Shown here: positions 17,188-26,230 of the stretch, in pieces | Layout of the letters: every line of letters starts with the position of its first letter | Numbering within the stretch: position 1 is the stretch's first letter | Assembly (NCBI GenBank): GCA_964596015.1 | Contig: CAZQSB010000001.1 | Coordinates: 1 to 64,000 of the forward strand | Direction of reading: 5' to 3' | Length of the DNA: 64,000 nt | DNA from: WJMD01 sp964596015 | GTDB lineage: Bacteria > Joyebacterota > Joyebacteria > Joyebacterales > Joyebacteraceae | Notes under the pieces: model-generated | Told to the model about the DNA's origin: nothing | What the model saw: only the letters and a program-made list of their open reading frames with translations | Databases searched by the model: none | Made by a program: the position numbers and the translations under genes

Positions 17188-17200
17188 GCAGGAGGAAGCG

Positions 17201-17587
17201 GTGGCTGGGAAACACGTCCTCATCGTCGACGACGACATGGACTTCGTCAGGCTCTATTCGCTGTTCCTCAGGAACAACGGGTTCGAGGTCGACGCGGCCT
17301 ACAGCGCCGCTGAGGCCATGGACGCTCTCGAAAAGGCGGATCCCGACATCGTCGTGCTCGACGTCATGATGGAGCACTTCGATTCGGGCTTCAACGTGAG
17401 CCGGTCCATCAAGGAGAAGCACCCCGACCTTCCGGTGATCCTTCTGACGGCCATCGGCGAGGAGACCGGACTCGACTTCGAGCCGAAGGACGAGGACGAG
17501 CGGAGTCTCATGCACGCCGACGGCTTCCTCAACAAGGGCTCGGACCCCGAGGAGCTTCTGAAGAAGATCAACTCGCTCATCGGGTAG
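17201..17587 (+). CDS. Stand-alone receiver protein with long beta4-beta5 insertion
   Basis: 128 residues, GTG start with AGGAGGAAGCG upstream. CheY-like fold with acidic triad Asp10-Asp12, phospho-acceptor Asp54, Thr in LLTAIGEETG and Lys in FLNKGSDPEE. Between the Thr and Lys strands there is an insertion (LDFEPKDEDERSLMHADG) longer than in CheY. There is no output domain, so any output is by protein-protein contact or phosphotransfer. A paralog with the same insertion pattern lies 110 bp downstream. Confidence 0.88.
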   Translation: MAGKHVLIVDDDMDFVRLYSLFLRNNGFEVDAAYSAAEAMDALEKADPDIVVLDVMMEHFDSGFNVSRSIKEKHPDLPVILLTAIGEETGLDFEPKDEDERSLMHADGFLNKGSDPEELLKKINSLIG

Positions 17588-17697
17588 TCGCGAAGCGGCG
17601 CTCCGGGACTCGGTGTCGTGCGCCCGGTCGATGACTGGCACCCGTTCACGAAAGCCCTCACGAGGAAGCGGAGACCCGGACGAGGAGGGAGGACCCG

Positions 17698-18114
17698 TTG
17701 CCGGACAAGAAAAGGATCCTCATCATCGACGACAACTCTCACTTCGTGAAGATGAACCGGACCGCCCTCGAGGCCGCCGGCTACGAGGTCGAGGCGGCGT
17801 ACAACGCCGAGGAGGGATTCACGAAGGTGGAGTACGGGCAGCCGGACGCCATCGTGCTCGACCTGATGATGGAGCGGCACGACTCCGGATTCAAGCTGGC
17901 GCAGAGGCTCAAGACCCATCCCGTCTATCGCGACATCCCGGTGCTCATGCTCACCGCCGTCGGCGAGGCCACCGGCTACCGGTTCTCCATGGAAGAGGAC
18001 GGTTACTGGATGAACACCGACGACTTCGCCGACAAGCCGCTGCCGCCCGACCAGCTCATCGAGCGCCTCGAAAAGCTGATCGAGGGAAAGGGCGAGAACA
18101 GGGAGACAGAGTAG
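17698..18114 (+). CDS. Second stand-alone receiver protein, paralog of the preceding one
   Basis: 138 residues, TTG start placed by GGAGGGAGGACCCG upstream. Receiver fold with Asp11/Asp12, phospho-acceptor Asp55, Thr in MLTAVGEATG and Lys in FADKPLPPDQ. It shares with its upstream paralog the unusual HDSGF after the phosphorylation site and the GE-TG insertion with an aromatic-acidic loop (YRFSMEEDGYWMNTDD). It has no DNA-binding domain. The likely kinases are the REC-HK hybrid upstream or the Cache kinase downstream. Confidence 0.88.
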   Translation: MPDKKRILIIDDNSHFVKMNRTALEAAGYEVEAAYNAEEGFTKVEYGQPDAIVLDLMMERHDSGFKLAQRLKTHPVYRDIPVLMLTAVGEATGYRFSMEEDGYWMNTDDFADKPLPPDQLIERLEKLIEGKGENRETE

Positions 18115-18204
18115 AGACAGGCTCACGGGCCGCGGGCCGACGCGCCGTCACGGCGCTCCGAGACCGCGGCCTCGATGCGACCCGCGTCCCCGAGGGAGCT
18201 CACC

Positions 18205-20481
18205 GTGTCCGAGACCGCCGTCGAGAGAAACACCTGGACGAGGAACGAGATCGTCGAGATCCGCGACCTCTCCCCCGAGATCAAGCTCTGGAAGGTCTAC
18301 TGCCCCGAGATCGCCCGCGCCGTCCGGCCCGGCCAGTTCGTCGTCTTCCGAGCGAACGACTACGCCGAACGCATCCCGCTGACGGTCGCCGATTTCGATC
18401 GGGACACAGGGCTCATAACCGTCATCTTCCAGACGATCGGCGCGTCCACGAAGAAGATGGCGCTCCTGGACAGGGGCGCCGTTGTCATGGACGTCGTGGG
18501 TCCGCTCGGACACGCCAGCGACATCGAGAAGTACGGCACGGTCGTCGCCGTGGGCGGCGGCATCGGAGTCGCGCCGGTCTATCCCATCGCCCGCGCTCTC
18601 AAGGAGGCGGGCAACCGGCTCATCTCGATCATCGGCGCGCGCACGAAGGACCTCCTCATCCTCGAGGACGAGATGCGCGCCATCTCGGATGAACTCATCG
18701 TCACGACCGACGACGGAAGCTACGGGATGCACGGCTTCGTCACCGACGCCATCGGCGAGCTCTTCGACCGCGGCGAAGAAGTGGACCGCGTGGTCGCCAT
18801 CGGCCCCGTCGTCATGATGCGGGCCGTCGCGAACGCCACGAGGGGCCGCGAGATACCGACCATCGCGTCGCTGAACTCGGTCATGATCGACGCGACAGGC
18901 ATGTGCGGCTGCTGCCGAGTGACCGTCGGCGACGAGACGAAGTTCGCCTGCGTGGACGGTCCCGAGTTCGACGCACACCTCGTCGACTTCGACGAGCTGA
19001 CGCGCCGCCAGGCGATGTACGAGCGGGAGGAGTACCGCGCGCTCTGGCACCACGAGTGCATGCTCGAGGCCGCGTCGGCGGAGGTAGAGAAGGCCGCGTC
19101 GAGGATCCCGATGCCCAAGCAGGACCACCGCGCGCGCGTGAACAACTTCGGCGAGGTCGCGCTGGGCTACACGCGCGAGATGGCGCAGCAGGAGGCGCTC
19201 CGTTGCCTGCAGTGTAAGAAGGCTCCGTGCATCTCGGGCTGCCCGGTCGAGATCGACATCCCCGCGTTCGTCAGGCTCGTGCAGGCGGGCGATTTTCTCG
19301 GCGCCATCCGGAAGATCAAGGAGAAGAACAGCCTCCCGGGCGTCTGCGGCCGTGTGTGCCCGCAGGAAGAACAGTGCGAGATCGCGTGCGTGCTCTCCAG
19401 AAAGCAGCAGCCCGTGGCCATCGGCCGCCTGGAGCGGTTCGTGGCCGATTACGAGCTCGAGCAGGGCGAGGTACGCGCCCCGGCCGTCAAGGAACATACC
19501 GGTCGCCGCGTAGCCGTGGTCGGCGCGGGCCCGGCGGGCCTCACTGTCGCGGGCGAGCTGGCCAAGATGGGGCACGACGTCACCGTTTTCGAAGCGCTCC
19601 ACAAGCCCGGGGGCGTGCTCGTCTACGGCATCCCGGAGTTCCGGCTCCCGAAGTCGATCGTCCAGGTCGAGTGCGACTACGTGATGAAGCTCGGGGTCGA
19701 CTTCCGGACGAGCCACGTCGTGGGCCAGTTGGGGACCCTCGAGTCGCTCTTCGACGAGGGCTACGAGGCCGTCTTCGTCGCGACCGGCGCGGGTCTCCCC
19801 TACTTCATGAACATCCCCGGAGAGAACCTGAACGGGGTCTACTCCGCGAACGAGTTCCTCACGCGCACGAACCTCATGAAGGCCTACCTCTTCCCTGAGT
19901 ACGACACGCCGATCCGCGTCGGCCATCGGGTCGCCGTCGTCGGCGGCGGGAACGTCGCCATGGACGCGGCCCGCTGCGCGCTCAGGCTCGGCGCCGAGGA
20001 GGTGTCGATCGTCTACCGGCGGTCCCGCAAGGAGATGCCGGCCCGCGACGAGGAGATCGAGAACGCAGTCGAGGAAGGTGTCATCCTCAGGAATCTCCGG
20101 AACCCCGTGCGCCTCATCGACGACGGGAACGGTTGGGTGAAGGAGATGGAGCTCATCGAGATGGAGCTGGGCGAGCCGGACGCGTCGGGCCGCAGACGAC
20201 CTGTCCCCATCGAGGGGAGTGAGCACACGATCCCCGTCGATGTCGTCGTCATGGCCATCGGGCAGGGCCCGAACCCGCTTCTCACGACCTCGACGAAGGA
20301 GCTCGAGCTCAACAAGTGGGGCAACATCGTCGCCGACGAGGAGACCGGCAAGACGAGCATGAAGGGCGTCTTCGCCGGGGGCGACATCGTGACGGGAGCG
20401 GCGACGGTCATTCTCGCGATGGGCGCGGGCAAGAAGGCGGCCCGCGCGATCGACGATTACCTCACGACGGGCGAGTGGTAG
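18205..20481 (+). CDS. Fused NfnA-NfnB-like NAD(P)H:ferredoxin oxidoreductase (FNR domain + GltD-like domain)
   Basis: 758 residues from GTG 18205 (GAGGGAG upstream); an ATG 30 bp earlier is possible but lacks a ribosome site. Residues 10-250 are a PyrK/FNR-like domain with GGGIGVAP near 117 and a [2Fe-2S] site in MCGCCR (about 232-236) plus a Cys near 250. From about 330 the GltD-like part begins, with CLQCKKAPCISGCP and CGRVCPQEEQCEIAC for two [4Fe-4S] clusters, then FAD motif VVGAGPAGLT (437) and NAD(P) motif VVGGGNVAMDAA (576). In Thermotoga and Clostridium, NfnA and NfnB are separate and bifurcate electrons between NADH, ferredoxin and NADPH. Here they are one chain, possibly the missing partner of the divergent hydrogenase. 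Confidence 0.9.
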   Translation: MSETAVERNTWTRNEIVEIRDLSPEIKLWKVYCPEIARAVRPGQFVVFRANDYAERIPLTVADFDRDTGLITVIFQTIGASTKKMALLDRGAVVMDVVGPLGHASDIEKYGTVVAVGGGIGVAPVYPIARALKEAGNRLISIIGARTKDLLILEDEMRAISDELIVTTDDGSYGMHGFVTDAIGELFDRGEEVDRVVAIGPVVMMRAVANATRGREIPTIASLNSVMIDATGMCGCCRVTVGDETKFACVDGPEFDAHLVDFDELTRRQAMYEREEYRALWHHECMLEAASAEVEKAASRIPMPKQDHRARVNNFGEVALGYTREMAQQEALRCLQCKKAPCISGCPVEIDIPAFVRLVQAGDFLGAIRKIKEKNSLPGVCGRVCPQEEQCEIACVLSRKQQPVAIGRLERFVADYELEQGEVRAPAVKEHTGRRVAVVGAGPAGLTVAGELAKMGHDVTVFEALHKPGGVLVYGIPEFRLPKSIVQVECDYVMKLGVDFRTSHVVGQLGTLESLFDEGYEAVFVATGAGLPYFMNIPGENLNGVYSANEFLTRTNLMKAYLFPEYDTPIRVGHRVAVVGGGNVAMDAARCALRLGAEEVSIVYRRSRKEMPARDEEIENAVEEGVILRNLRNPVRLIDDGNGWVKEMELIEMELGEPDASGRRRPVPIEGSEHTIPVDVVVMAIGQGPNPLLTTSTKELELNKWGNIVADEETGKTSMKGVFAGGDIVTGAATVILAMGAGKKAARAIDDYLTTGEW

Positions 20482-20525
20482 GCGCTCATGGGTCCGCCAC
20501 ATTCCCCGTCCCCGGAGCGTCTCTG

Positions 20526-22451
20526 ATGGTCTTCCCTCTCAGAACGAGGCTGGCCGCGAGCATCGTCGTCGTGGTCCTCGCCATGGGCGTCGTGTCGACC
20601 ATCGTCGGAACGCGTCTTTTCGGCGACAGCCTCGTTCGCCAGGTCCAGCAGAACGTCGAGCAGGACCTGAACACCGCCTACCTCGTCTACGAGAACCGCC
20701 TCGGCTCGGTCGAGACGAGCATCCTCCTCGCGGCCAACGACGCCGAGGTCATCCGCGCCGTGACCGGCGGACGTCCCGCCCAGCTCGAGTCCATCCTCGA
20801 GGAGTTCCGGCGGCGACGCGGGCTGGACTTCCTGACGGTCACCGACGCCGAAGGCGTCGTCGTGGCGCGCGGCGGGAACACCGACGCCGCCGGCGACGAC
20901 CGTTCCGGCGACCCGCTCGTCTCGCGCGTCCTCGCTTCGGGCTCGACGCTTCGAGGCGCCGTCCTCATGGAGGACGAGCGGCTGGACGTGGAGGGACGAG
21001 GGCTCGCGGATGCCGCTCGGATCGAGATCCTGGAGACGCCGCGGGCCCGACCGACCGATCGCAGGATGCTCCACCAGGGCATGGTGCTCGCGTCCGGCGC
21101 GCTCATCACCGCGGGCGAGCGTCCGGTCGGCACGATCTACGGCGGCATTCTGCTCAACCAGCGCGATGAGATCGTCGACAACGTCAAGGAGACCGCGTAC
21201 GGCGGCGAGACCTGGAAGGGCAAGGAGATCGGCACGGCGACCATCTTCCAGGACGACACCCGGATCGCCACGAACGTCCTCGACGACGATGGAAACCGGG
21301 CGATCGGGACGCGCGTGTCTGAGGAGGTCTACGAGAAGGTCGTCGGAGAAGGAGAGCGCTGGATCGCCCGGGCGTTCGTCGTGGACGACTCGTACATCAC
21401 GGCCTACGGTCCGATCCGCGACCTCGGCGGCCGCGTGATCGGCATGCTGTATGTCGGCGTCCTGGCCGGCAAGTTCGACGCCATACGCGCGCAGACCGTG
21501 TGGACGTTCGCCGGGGTCAGCGTCGCCGGCATGGTGCTCGCTCTCATCATCGCGAGCGTTCTCTCCAGCGGGATCCTCCGACCCATCCGTCACCTCGTGC
21601 AGGCCTCGCGGGAGATCGCGACCGGGAACTTCGACACCCGCGTGGACATCGACCCCAACGCCGCCAACGAGCTGGTCGAGCTCGGCGAGTCGTTCAACTT
21701 CATGGCGCAGTCGATCGCCGAGCGCGACGAGCGGCTCCAGGAGAACGCGCGAAAGATGACCGAGTCGAAGAAGCTGGCGACGCTCGGTCAGCTCGCCGCC
21801 GGCATCGCGCACGAGATCAACAACCCGCTCGGCGGCATCCTGATGTACAGCCACATGCTCCGGGAGGACCTCAAGAAGGAAGAGAACAGGGAGAACGTCG
21901 TGAAGATCGGCCGCGAGGCCGACCGCTGCAAGAGGATCGTCAAGGGGCTCCTCGACTTCGCGCGCCAGACCAGACCGGAGCGGTCCGAGTCGAACCTGAA
22001 CCACCTTCTGAACGAGGTCGTCGCGCTCCTGGAGCAGCAGGCCATCTTCAGGAACATCGAGCTCGAGAGAGACCTTTCCCCCAGCCTGCCGCTCATCGAG
22101 GTCGACGTGACGCAGATCCAGGAGGTGTTCATGAACATCGTCCTGAACGCGTCGCAGGCCATGGAGGGCAAGGGCAGGATCACCATCGCGACGAGGCTCG
22201 TGGAGAACGGACGCGAGGTCGAGATCGAGATCGGCGACACCGGACCGGGCATCCCGCCCGACGACGTCGACAAGATCTTCGAACCCTTCTATACAACGAA
22301 GGAGGTCGGGAGGGGGACGGGCCTCGGGCTCTCCATAGCCTACGGCATCGTCGAGCGCCACCACGGTTCGATCCGCGTGGAGAGCGAGATGGGAGGGGGA
22401 ACGACGTTTTTCATCAGGCTGCCCGTGCCGGAGGAGCAGCCCCCGATGTAG
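20526..22451 (+). CDS. Membrane histidine kinase with Cache sensor and HAMP domain
   Basis: 641 residues from ATG 20526. A transmembrane helix at about 8-28 is followed by a large periplasmic sensor. Its second half (YGGETWKGKEIGTATIFQDD, RIATNV, RAIGTRVSEEVY, YGPIRD, GMLYVGV) is characteristic of Cache_3-Cache_2 domains that bind small ligands such as carboxylates. A second transmembrane helix near 330-350 leads to HAMP, a coiled coil, HisKA with His429 in IAHEINNPL, and an HATPase domain (DTGPGIP, GTGLGLS). This NtrB-like kinase closes the operon with the Nfn-like protein and probably phosphorylates one of the local receivers. Convergent with the flippase gene. Confidence 0.9.
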   Translation: MVFPLRTRLAASIVVVVLAMGVVSTIVGTRLFGDSLVRQVQQNVEQDLNTAYLVYENRLGSVETSILLAANDAEVIRAVTGGRPAQLESILEEFRRRRGLDFLTVTDAEGVVVARGGNTDAAGDDRSGDPLVSRVLASGSTLRGAVLMEDERLDVEGRGLADAARIEILETPRARPTDRRMLHQGMVLASGALITAGERPVGTIYGGILLNQRDEIVDNVKETAYGGETWKGKEIGTATIFQDDTRIATNVLDDDGNRAIGTRVSEEVYEKVVGEGERWIARAFVVDDSYITAYGPIRDLGGRVIGMLYVGVLAGKFDAIRAQTVWTFAGVSVAGMVLALIIASVLSSGILRPIRHLVQASREIATGNFDTRVDIDPNAANELVELGESFNFMAQSIAERDERLQENARKMTESKKLATLGQLAAGIAHEINNPLGGILMYSHMLREDLKKEENRENVVKIGREADRCKRIVKGLLDFARQTRPERSESNLNHLLNEVVALLEQQAIFRNIELERDLSPSLPLIEVDVTQIQEVFMNIVLNASQAMEGKGRITIATRLVENGREVEIEIGDTGPGIPPDDVDKIFEPFYTTKEVGRGTGLGLSIAYGIVERHHGSIRVESEMGGGTTFFIRLPVPEEQPPM

Positions 22452-22496
22452 TTCGGGGCCCGCACGGCGCGCGGAGGAAGAACAGCGCCGCGCTCC

Positions 22497-23849
22497 CTAC
22501 GTCCGCCGTCGCACGAGGGTCCCGAGGAACCCGGCGATGAGCCTGACGTCCTCGCGCTTCGGGATGAGCGCCTCGCGGTACCCCACCCCGGAGAGCTTCC
22601 TGAAGAAGACAAGCATCACCACGCTCTGAAGCGTGTACGAGACGGTCGAGGCCCACGCGGCGCCGACGATCCCGTGTCTGGGGATCCAGATGAGACAGAG
22701 CGCCACGTTGAGCCCGAAGGCGACCGCCGTAGCGATGGTATGGTAGATGCGCCGGTCGCGTCCCGACAGGTCGCTCGACAGGATCCTCGCGATCGAGAGC
22801 GCGACGATGCCGGGCACCAGCACGCGGAACGGCTCGAGCGACGCGGCGTACTCGGTCCCGTAGAAGAGCAGGAGAAGCGGCCTGCTCAGAAGATAGAGCA
22901 CGACGGCCGCGAGCGCGGTGACGACGAGCGACGAGCGAAGCACTCTCGGAGTCAGTCTGTTGGCGTCCTCGACCTCGAGGGACGAGAGCTTCGGAAAGAG
23001 CACCACCTGGACCGACTGGGGAATGTGCGAGAGCTTCTCGGCCAGGATCACGGCGATCGAGTAGAGCCCCTGCGCCGGAAGACCTGCGAACGACAGCACC
23101 AGGAACATGTCGAACCGGTACGTGAACTGAATGAGGATGTTCCCGAGGTGTCCCTGAAGACCGTAGACGAAGGAGCGCTTGAGGAGCTCCTTCGAGGGTC
23201 TCTCGAAGAGCGGCCTCTCACCGGCCTCGCGGCGGGCCACCCGGAACGCCAGAATCGTGACGGTGGCCTCGCTCAGCATGTACGCGATGACGGCTCCCGC
23301 CACGCCTCCCTCGAGGACGAACAGGTTCACCACCATGAAGACGAAGAGCGACGCCGCCTGGACCATGTTCGCGGCGTTGAACCAGCGAATGCGCTGAAGG
23401 CCCAGGAGCAGCGCGATCGAGAGGTACTTGGCGATGAGGATCGGCACCAGCGCCGCGGCCGACATGAGGATCGCCCGGAAGGCCTCGGTGCCGACACCCC
23501 TGTAGATCTGAACGAAGAGGATGTACGCGGGCACGAGGAGCACCGAGAGGGCGATTGTCAGGATCGCGCTCTGGGTGTTGACCTGTCCCAGCGTGTAGTT
23601 CCTGCGCGACAGGAAGTAGGTATGCGCGGCGTCGACGCCCAGGAGCCCCACGAACGCGAACGTGGTCGGGAAGATGACCGCCGAGGCGTACGAACCCTGC
23701 CCCTCGGGCCCCAGGAGGCGCGCCACGAGGATCGACGTCGGGATGTTGACGAGGACCGTGCCGACCCTCGTGCCGAACGTCATCAGGCTGTTCCTGAAGA
23801 CGCTCCGCGCCGGGCTCTCGACCGGTCCTCCGGCCAGGTCCTCGTTCAC
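22497..23849 (-). CDS. Polysaccharide flippase (Wzx/MATE-like), second copy
   Basis: 450 residues, GTG start with GGAGGAGGC upstream; its start overlaps the stop of the glycosyltransferase gene by four bases. About 12 hydrophobic helices are visible, starting with RNSLMTFGTRVGTVLVNIPT and LLGPEGQGSYA, which is the common N-terminal signature of oligosaccharide flippases. It should translocate lipid-linked glycans across the inner membrane. It differs in sequence from the flippase at 5.8-7.4 kb, so the two probably serve different glycans. Confidence 0.88.
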   Translation of the reverse strand: MNEDLAGGPVESPARSVFRNSLMTFGTRVGTVLVNIPTSILVARLLGPEGQGSYASAVIFPTTFAFVGLLGVDAAHTYFLSRRNYTLGQVNTQSAILTIALSVLLVPAYILFVQIYRGVGTEAFRAILMSAAALVPILIAKYLSIALLLGLQRIRWFNAANMVQAASLFVFMVVNLFVLEGGVAGAVIAYMLSEATVTILAFRVARREAGERPLFERPSKELLKRSFVYGLQGHLGNILIQFTYRFDMFLVLSFAGLPAQGLYSIAVILAEKLSHIPQSVQVVLFPKLSSLEVEDANRLTPRVLRSSLVVTALAAVVLYLLSRPLLLLFYGTEYAASLEPFRVLVPGIVALSIARILSSDLSGRDRRIYHTIATAVAFGLNVALCLIWIPRHGIVGAAWASTVSYTLQSVVMLVFFRKLSGVGYREALIPKREDVRLIAGFLGTLVRRRT

Positions 23850-25153
23850 GCCTCCTCCGTTCGCCTGCTCATGTCCGTCGACCTCCCGGGCGGGATCGCC
23901 GTCTCTCCTCTCGATTCGGCGACGGCGGCCTCGACCACGGCCACCTCCATCGCCTGTCGCTCCTCGACGGTCGGAAGCGCTGCGTCCGCCGTCTCCCTGG
24001 CGCGCCTCCCGAGCCGCTCCCGACGAGCCTCATCGCCGAGAAGTCCGGCGATGGTTTCGCCAAGGGAAGGCAGGTCGGCGAACTCCACCAGCACGCCGTT
24101 CACGTCGTTCGTTACGACCTCGGCCGTGCGCCCCGTGTTCAGAGCCACGACCGGGAGGGCCGCCATCATCGCCTCGAAGAGCGGGTTCCCCGCGTTCGTG
24201 CGGTCCGAAGCCGTGACGAAGACCTCCGCCGAGAGGTACACCTCGGGAAGGTCCTCCTGCGCCACCGTCCCCGCGAAGACGACCGAGGCCTCGACCCCCA
24301 ACGCGCGGGCCTCCCGCTCGAGGCTCGCCCGCTCGGGCCCGTCCCCGACGATGAGGAACGTCGCGTCGGGATGCTCCCGGAGGACCCTCGGCGCCGCCCG
24401 GAGCAGCCGCTCGACGTGCTTCTCCGGATGAAGGCGGGCGACGGCCAGGACGAGTGGTCCCTCGGCATGGGCCCCCAGGGCGGTTCTGACCCGGGCGCGG
24501 TCGACCGGCTTGAGGAAGGCCTGCTTTTCGATGCCGTTGGGCCAGAACAGGAACCGGTCCATGTCGACGCCCATCCTGCGCGCCACCTCGTCTCCACCCG
24601 AGCCGTCGTCGTGGAGGACGACGTAGCTGGCGGGCGTCCGGAACGCTCTCCTCTCCCGATAGCGAAGCCCCATGCGAAAGGGACTCCCGAAGAACTGGTG
24701 GAGCGATGTACCGAAGAGTCTCGTCACGTTCGGCACACCGAGTCTCGCGGCGACCCATCTGCCGGCGACGGCTCCCAGCGCGCCCATCCCGAAGACGGCG
24801 TCCGGCTCGACGCGTCGCGAGACCGCGAGCGCGGCGGGGACGGCCCGCATGAACCAGTAGACGTACGAGAGGAAGATCCTCGCGTGCTGAACGACCTTGC
24901 TCCGCGAAACGTCCGGCATGAAGTCGACGCGGGTGGAGAAGCGGTGGAGATGGACGCCGTGGTATTCCTCCTCGCGCGGCCGCCCGGGCGGACCGGGCAT
25001 GACCACGTGGAGCTCGTGGCCCGCTCTGGGGAAGCTCGTGATGGAGAGGAAGAAGGACGGCGCGCCGCGGCCCTCGCCCATGGACCAGAACTCCGGCCAC
25101 CCGTAGAGGGCGAGCACCGTGAGGCGCCCCTCCTGTCTGCTCGATCGGTTCAT
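23846..25153 (-). CDS. Glycosyltransferase, GT4-like
   Basis: 435 residues from ATG 25153, with GGGGGAG upstream; two earlier in-frame GTGs lie at or before the predicted transcription start. GT-B fold: an N-terminal acceptor-binding half with a disordered GEGRGAPSFF start, and a C-terminal nucleotide-sugar half with AVARLHPEKHVERLL, FLIVGDGPERASLE, and the GT4 retaining motif NAGNPLFEAMMAALPVVA (E-x7-E region). The C-terminal 60 residues are a charged helical tail. It is co-translated with a flippase, so it probably extends a lipid-linked oligosaccharide. The sugar is unknown. Confidence 0.85.
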   Translation of the reverse strand: MNRSSRQEGRLTVLALYGWPEFWSMGEGRGAPSFFLSITSFPRAGHELHVVMPGPPGRPREEEYHGVHLHRFSTRVDFMPDVSRSKVVQHARIFLSYVYWFMRAVPAALAVSRRVEPDAVFGMGALGAVAGRWVAARLGVPNVTRLFGTSLHQFFGSPFRMGLRYRERRAFRTPASYVVLHDDGSGGDEVARRMGVDMDRFLFWPNGIEKQAFLKPVDRARVRTALGAHAEGPLVLAVARLHPEKHVERLLRAAPRVLREHPDATFLIVGDGPERASLEREARALGVEASVVFAGTVAQEDLPEVYLSAEVFVTASDRTNAGNPLFEAMMAALPVVALNTGRTAEVVTNDVNGVLVEFADLPSLGETIAGLLGDEARRERLGRRARETADAALPTVEERQAMEVAVVEAAVAESRGETAIPPGRSTDMSRRTEEA

Positions 25154-25179
25154 GTCTCCCCCGCCGTTCACGTCGGCGG

Positions 25180-25208
25180 AGCCTACCACGCGCCCTCGCG
25201 GTGGGCAA
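25180..25208 (-). promoter_or_regulatory. Promoter for glycosyltransferase-flippase operon
   Basis: TTGCCC, 17-bp spacer, TAGGCT on the minus strand. It supports the ATG at 25153 as the real start. Confidence 0.5.
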
Positions 25209-25239
25209 CAGCGGGACGGCGGCCCGCCGCACGCCGGCT

Positions 25240-25268
25240 TTGACTCCGGCTGCGGCCCCGGGTACGAT
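25240..25268 (+). promoter_or_regulatory. Promoter for the EamA transporter gene
   Basis: TTGACT, 17-bp spacer, TACGAT. The -10 overlaps an in-frame ATG at 25267, which therefore cannot be the start. Confidence 0.6.
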
Positions 25269-25308
25269 GTTCGCTCACGTCAAGGAACCGTTTCCAGGGG
25301 CGCTGCCG

Positions 25309-26166
25309 ATGTGGGTCCTGCTCTCGATCATCACGGCCGTCTTCTTCGCGCTGAGCTCAGGCCAGGCGAAGCATCTCTCCAGAAGGTCTCACGACTACGT
25401 CGTGACCTGGGCCATGATGGTCCTCGGCGTCCCCATCACAGGCCTTGTGCTGGCGCTCCAGGGCGTTCCTGAGATCAAGGACGGGTTCTATCTCGCGGCC
25501 ATGATCAGCATCCTGCTGAACACGGTCGCGGTGACGCTCCAGGTGAAGGCTCTCCGTCTGTCGCCGCTCTCGCTGACGATGCCGTTCCTGGCGTTCACTC
25601 CGCTCTTCATGCTCGTGACGAGCTCGTTCATCCTGCAGGAGTTCCCCACGGCGAAGGGCTTCGCGGGCATCATCCTGATCGTCGCCGGCGCCTACTCCAT
25701 CAATCTGGACCGGGTGAAGGACGGCGGCATCACGGCTCCGCTGCGCGCCATCGGCTCGGAGCCGGGCAGCCGCCTCATGCTGGCCGTCGCCGCCATCTGG
25801 AGCGTCGCCGCCGCCTACGACAAGGTCGCCACGGTCGCGAGCTCGCCGGCCTTCTACACGACGTTCTTCGCCGTCGTCTACGGCGTCATCTACCTTCCGT
25901 TCATGCTGAAGGGGCTCGGGCGCTCCGAGACGCCGAAGCGCGACATCCCCGGCTACTTCCTGCTGGGCGCCCTCTCGGCGGGGATGATCCTGGCGCAGAT
26001 GACGGCCATCGAGATGACCATCGCGAGCTACGTCATCGCCATCAAACGCTCGGGCATGGTGCTGAGCGTCATCCTCGGGTACCTCTTCTTCAAAGAGAGG
26101 CACCTGCGAAACAGGTTCGCAGGCGCCGCCCTCATGACTCTCGGAGTCGTGCTGCTGTCGCTCTGA
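25309..26166 (+). CDS. EamA-family (DMT superfamily) membrane transporter
   Basis: 285 residues from ATG 25309, chosen because earlier in-frame starts lie upstream of or inside the promoter and because AGGGG sits eight bases ahead. Ten hydrophobic helices form two EamA repeats. The first starts with WVLLSIITAVFFALSSGQAKHLSR, and the second starts around residue 155 with AVAAIWSVAAAYDKVA, each preceded by short cytoplasmic loops. DMT proteins export or import small metabolites; the substrate is unknown. Single-gene unit, divergent from the glycosyltransferase operon. Confidence 0.8.
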   Translation: MWVLLSIITAVFFALSSGQAKHLSRRSHDYVVTWAMMVLGVPITGLVLALQGVPEIKDGFYLAAMISILLNTVAVTLQVKALRLSPLSLTMPFLAFTPLFMLVTSSFILQEFPTAKGFAGIILIVAGAYSINLDRVKDGGITAPLRAIGSEPGSRLMLAVAAIWSVAAAYDKVATVASSPAFYTTFFAVVYGVIYLPFMLKGLGRSETPKRDIPGYFLLGALSAGMILAQMTAIEMTIASYVIAIKRSGMVLSVILGYLFFKERHLRNRFAGAALMTLGVVLLSL

Positions 26167-26220
26167 CGGGCCGCGCCCCACAACCGGCGCGCCCGAACCG
26201 GGCGGCCGCGCCGCGGCCCG
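26167..26220. terminator. GC-rich inverted repeat between convergent genes
   Basis: CGGGCCGCG / CGCGGCCCG arms with a 36-nt GC-rich loop between the EamA gene and the papain-like gene. No T run; possibly a bidirectional terminator. Confidence 0.3.
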
Positions 26221-26230
26221 CCGGAAGAGG

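Noticed and set aside
18148..20502. 784-codon minus-strand frame opposite the Nfn-like gene
   Set aside because: No motifs; a shadow of the conserved plus-strand oxidoreductase.
25267..25269. ATG 25267 as the EamA start
   Set aside because: The ATG overlaps the -10 of the promoter, so it cannot be on the transcript.
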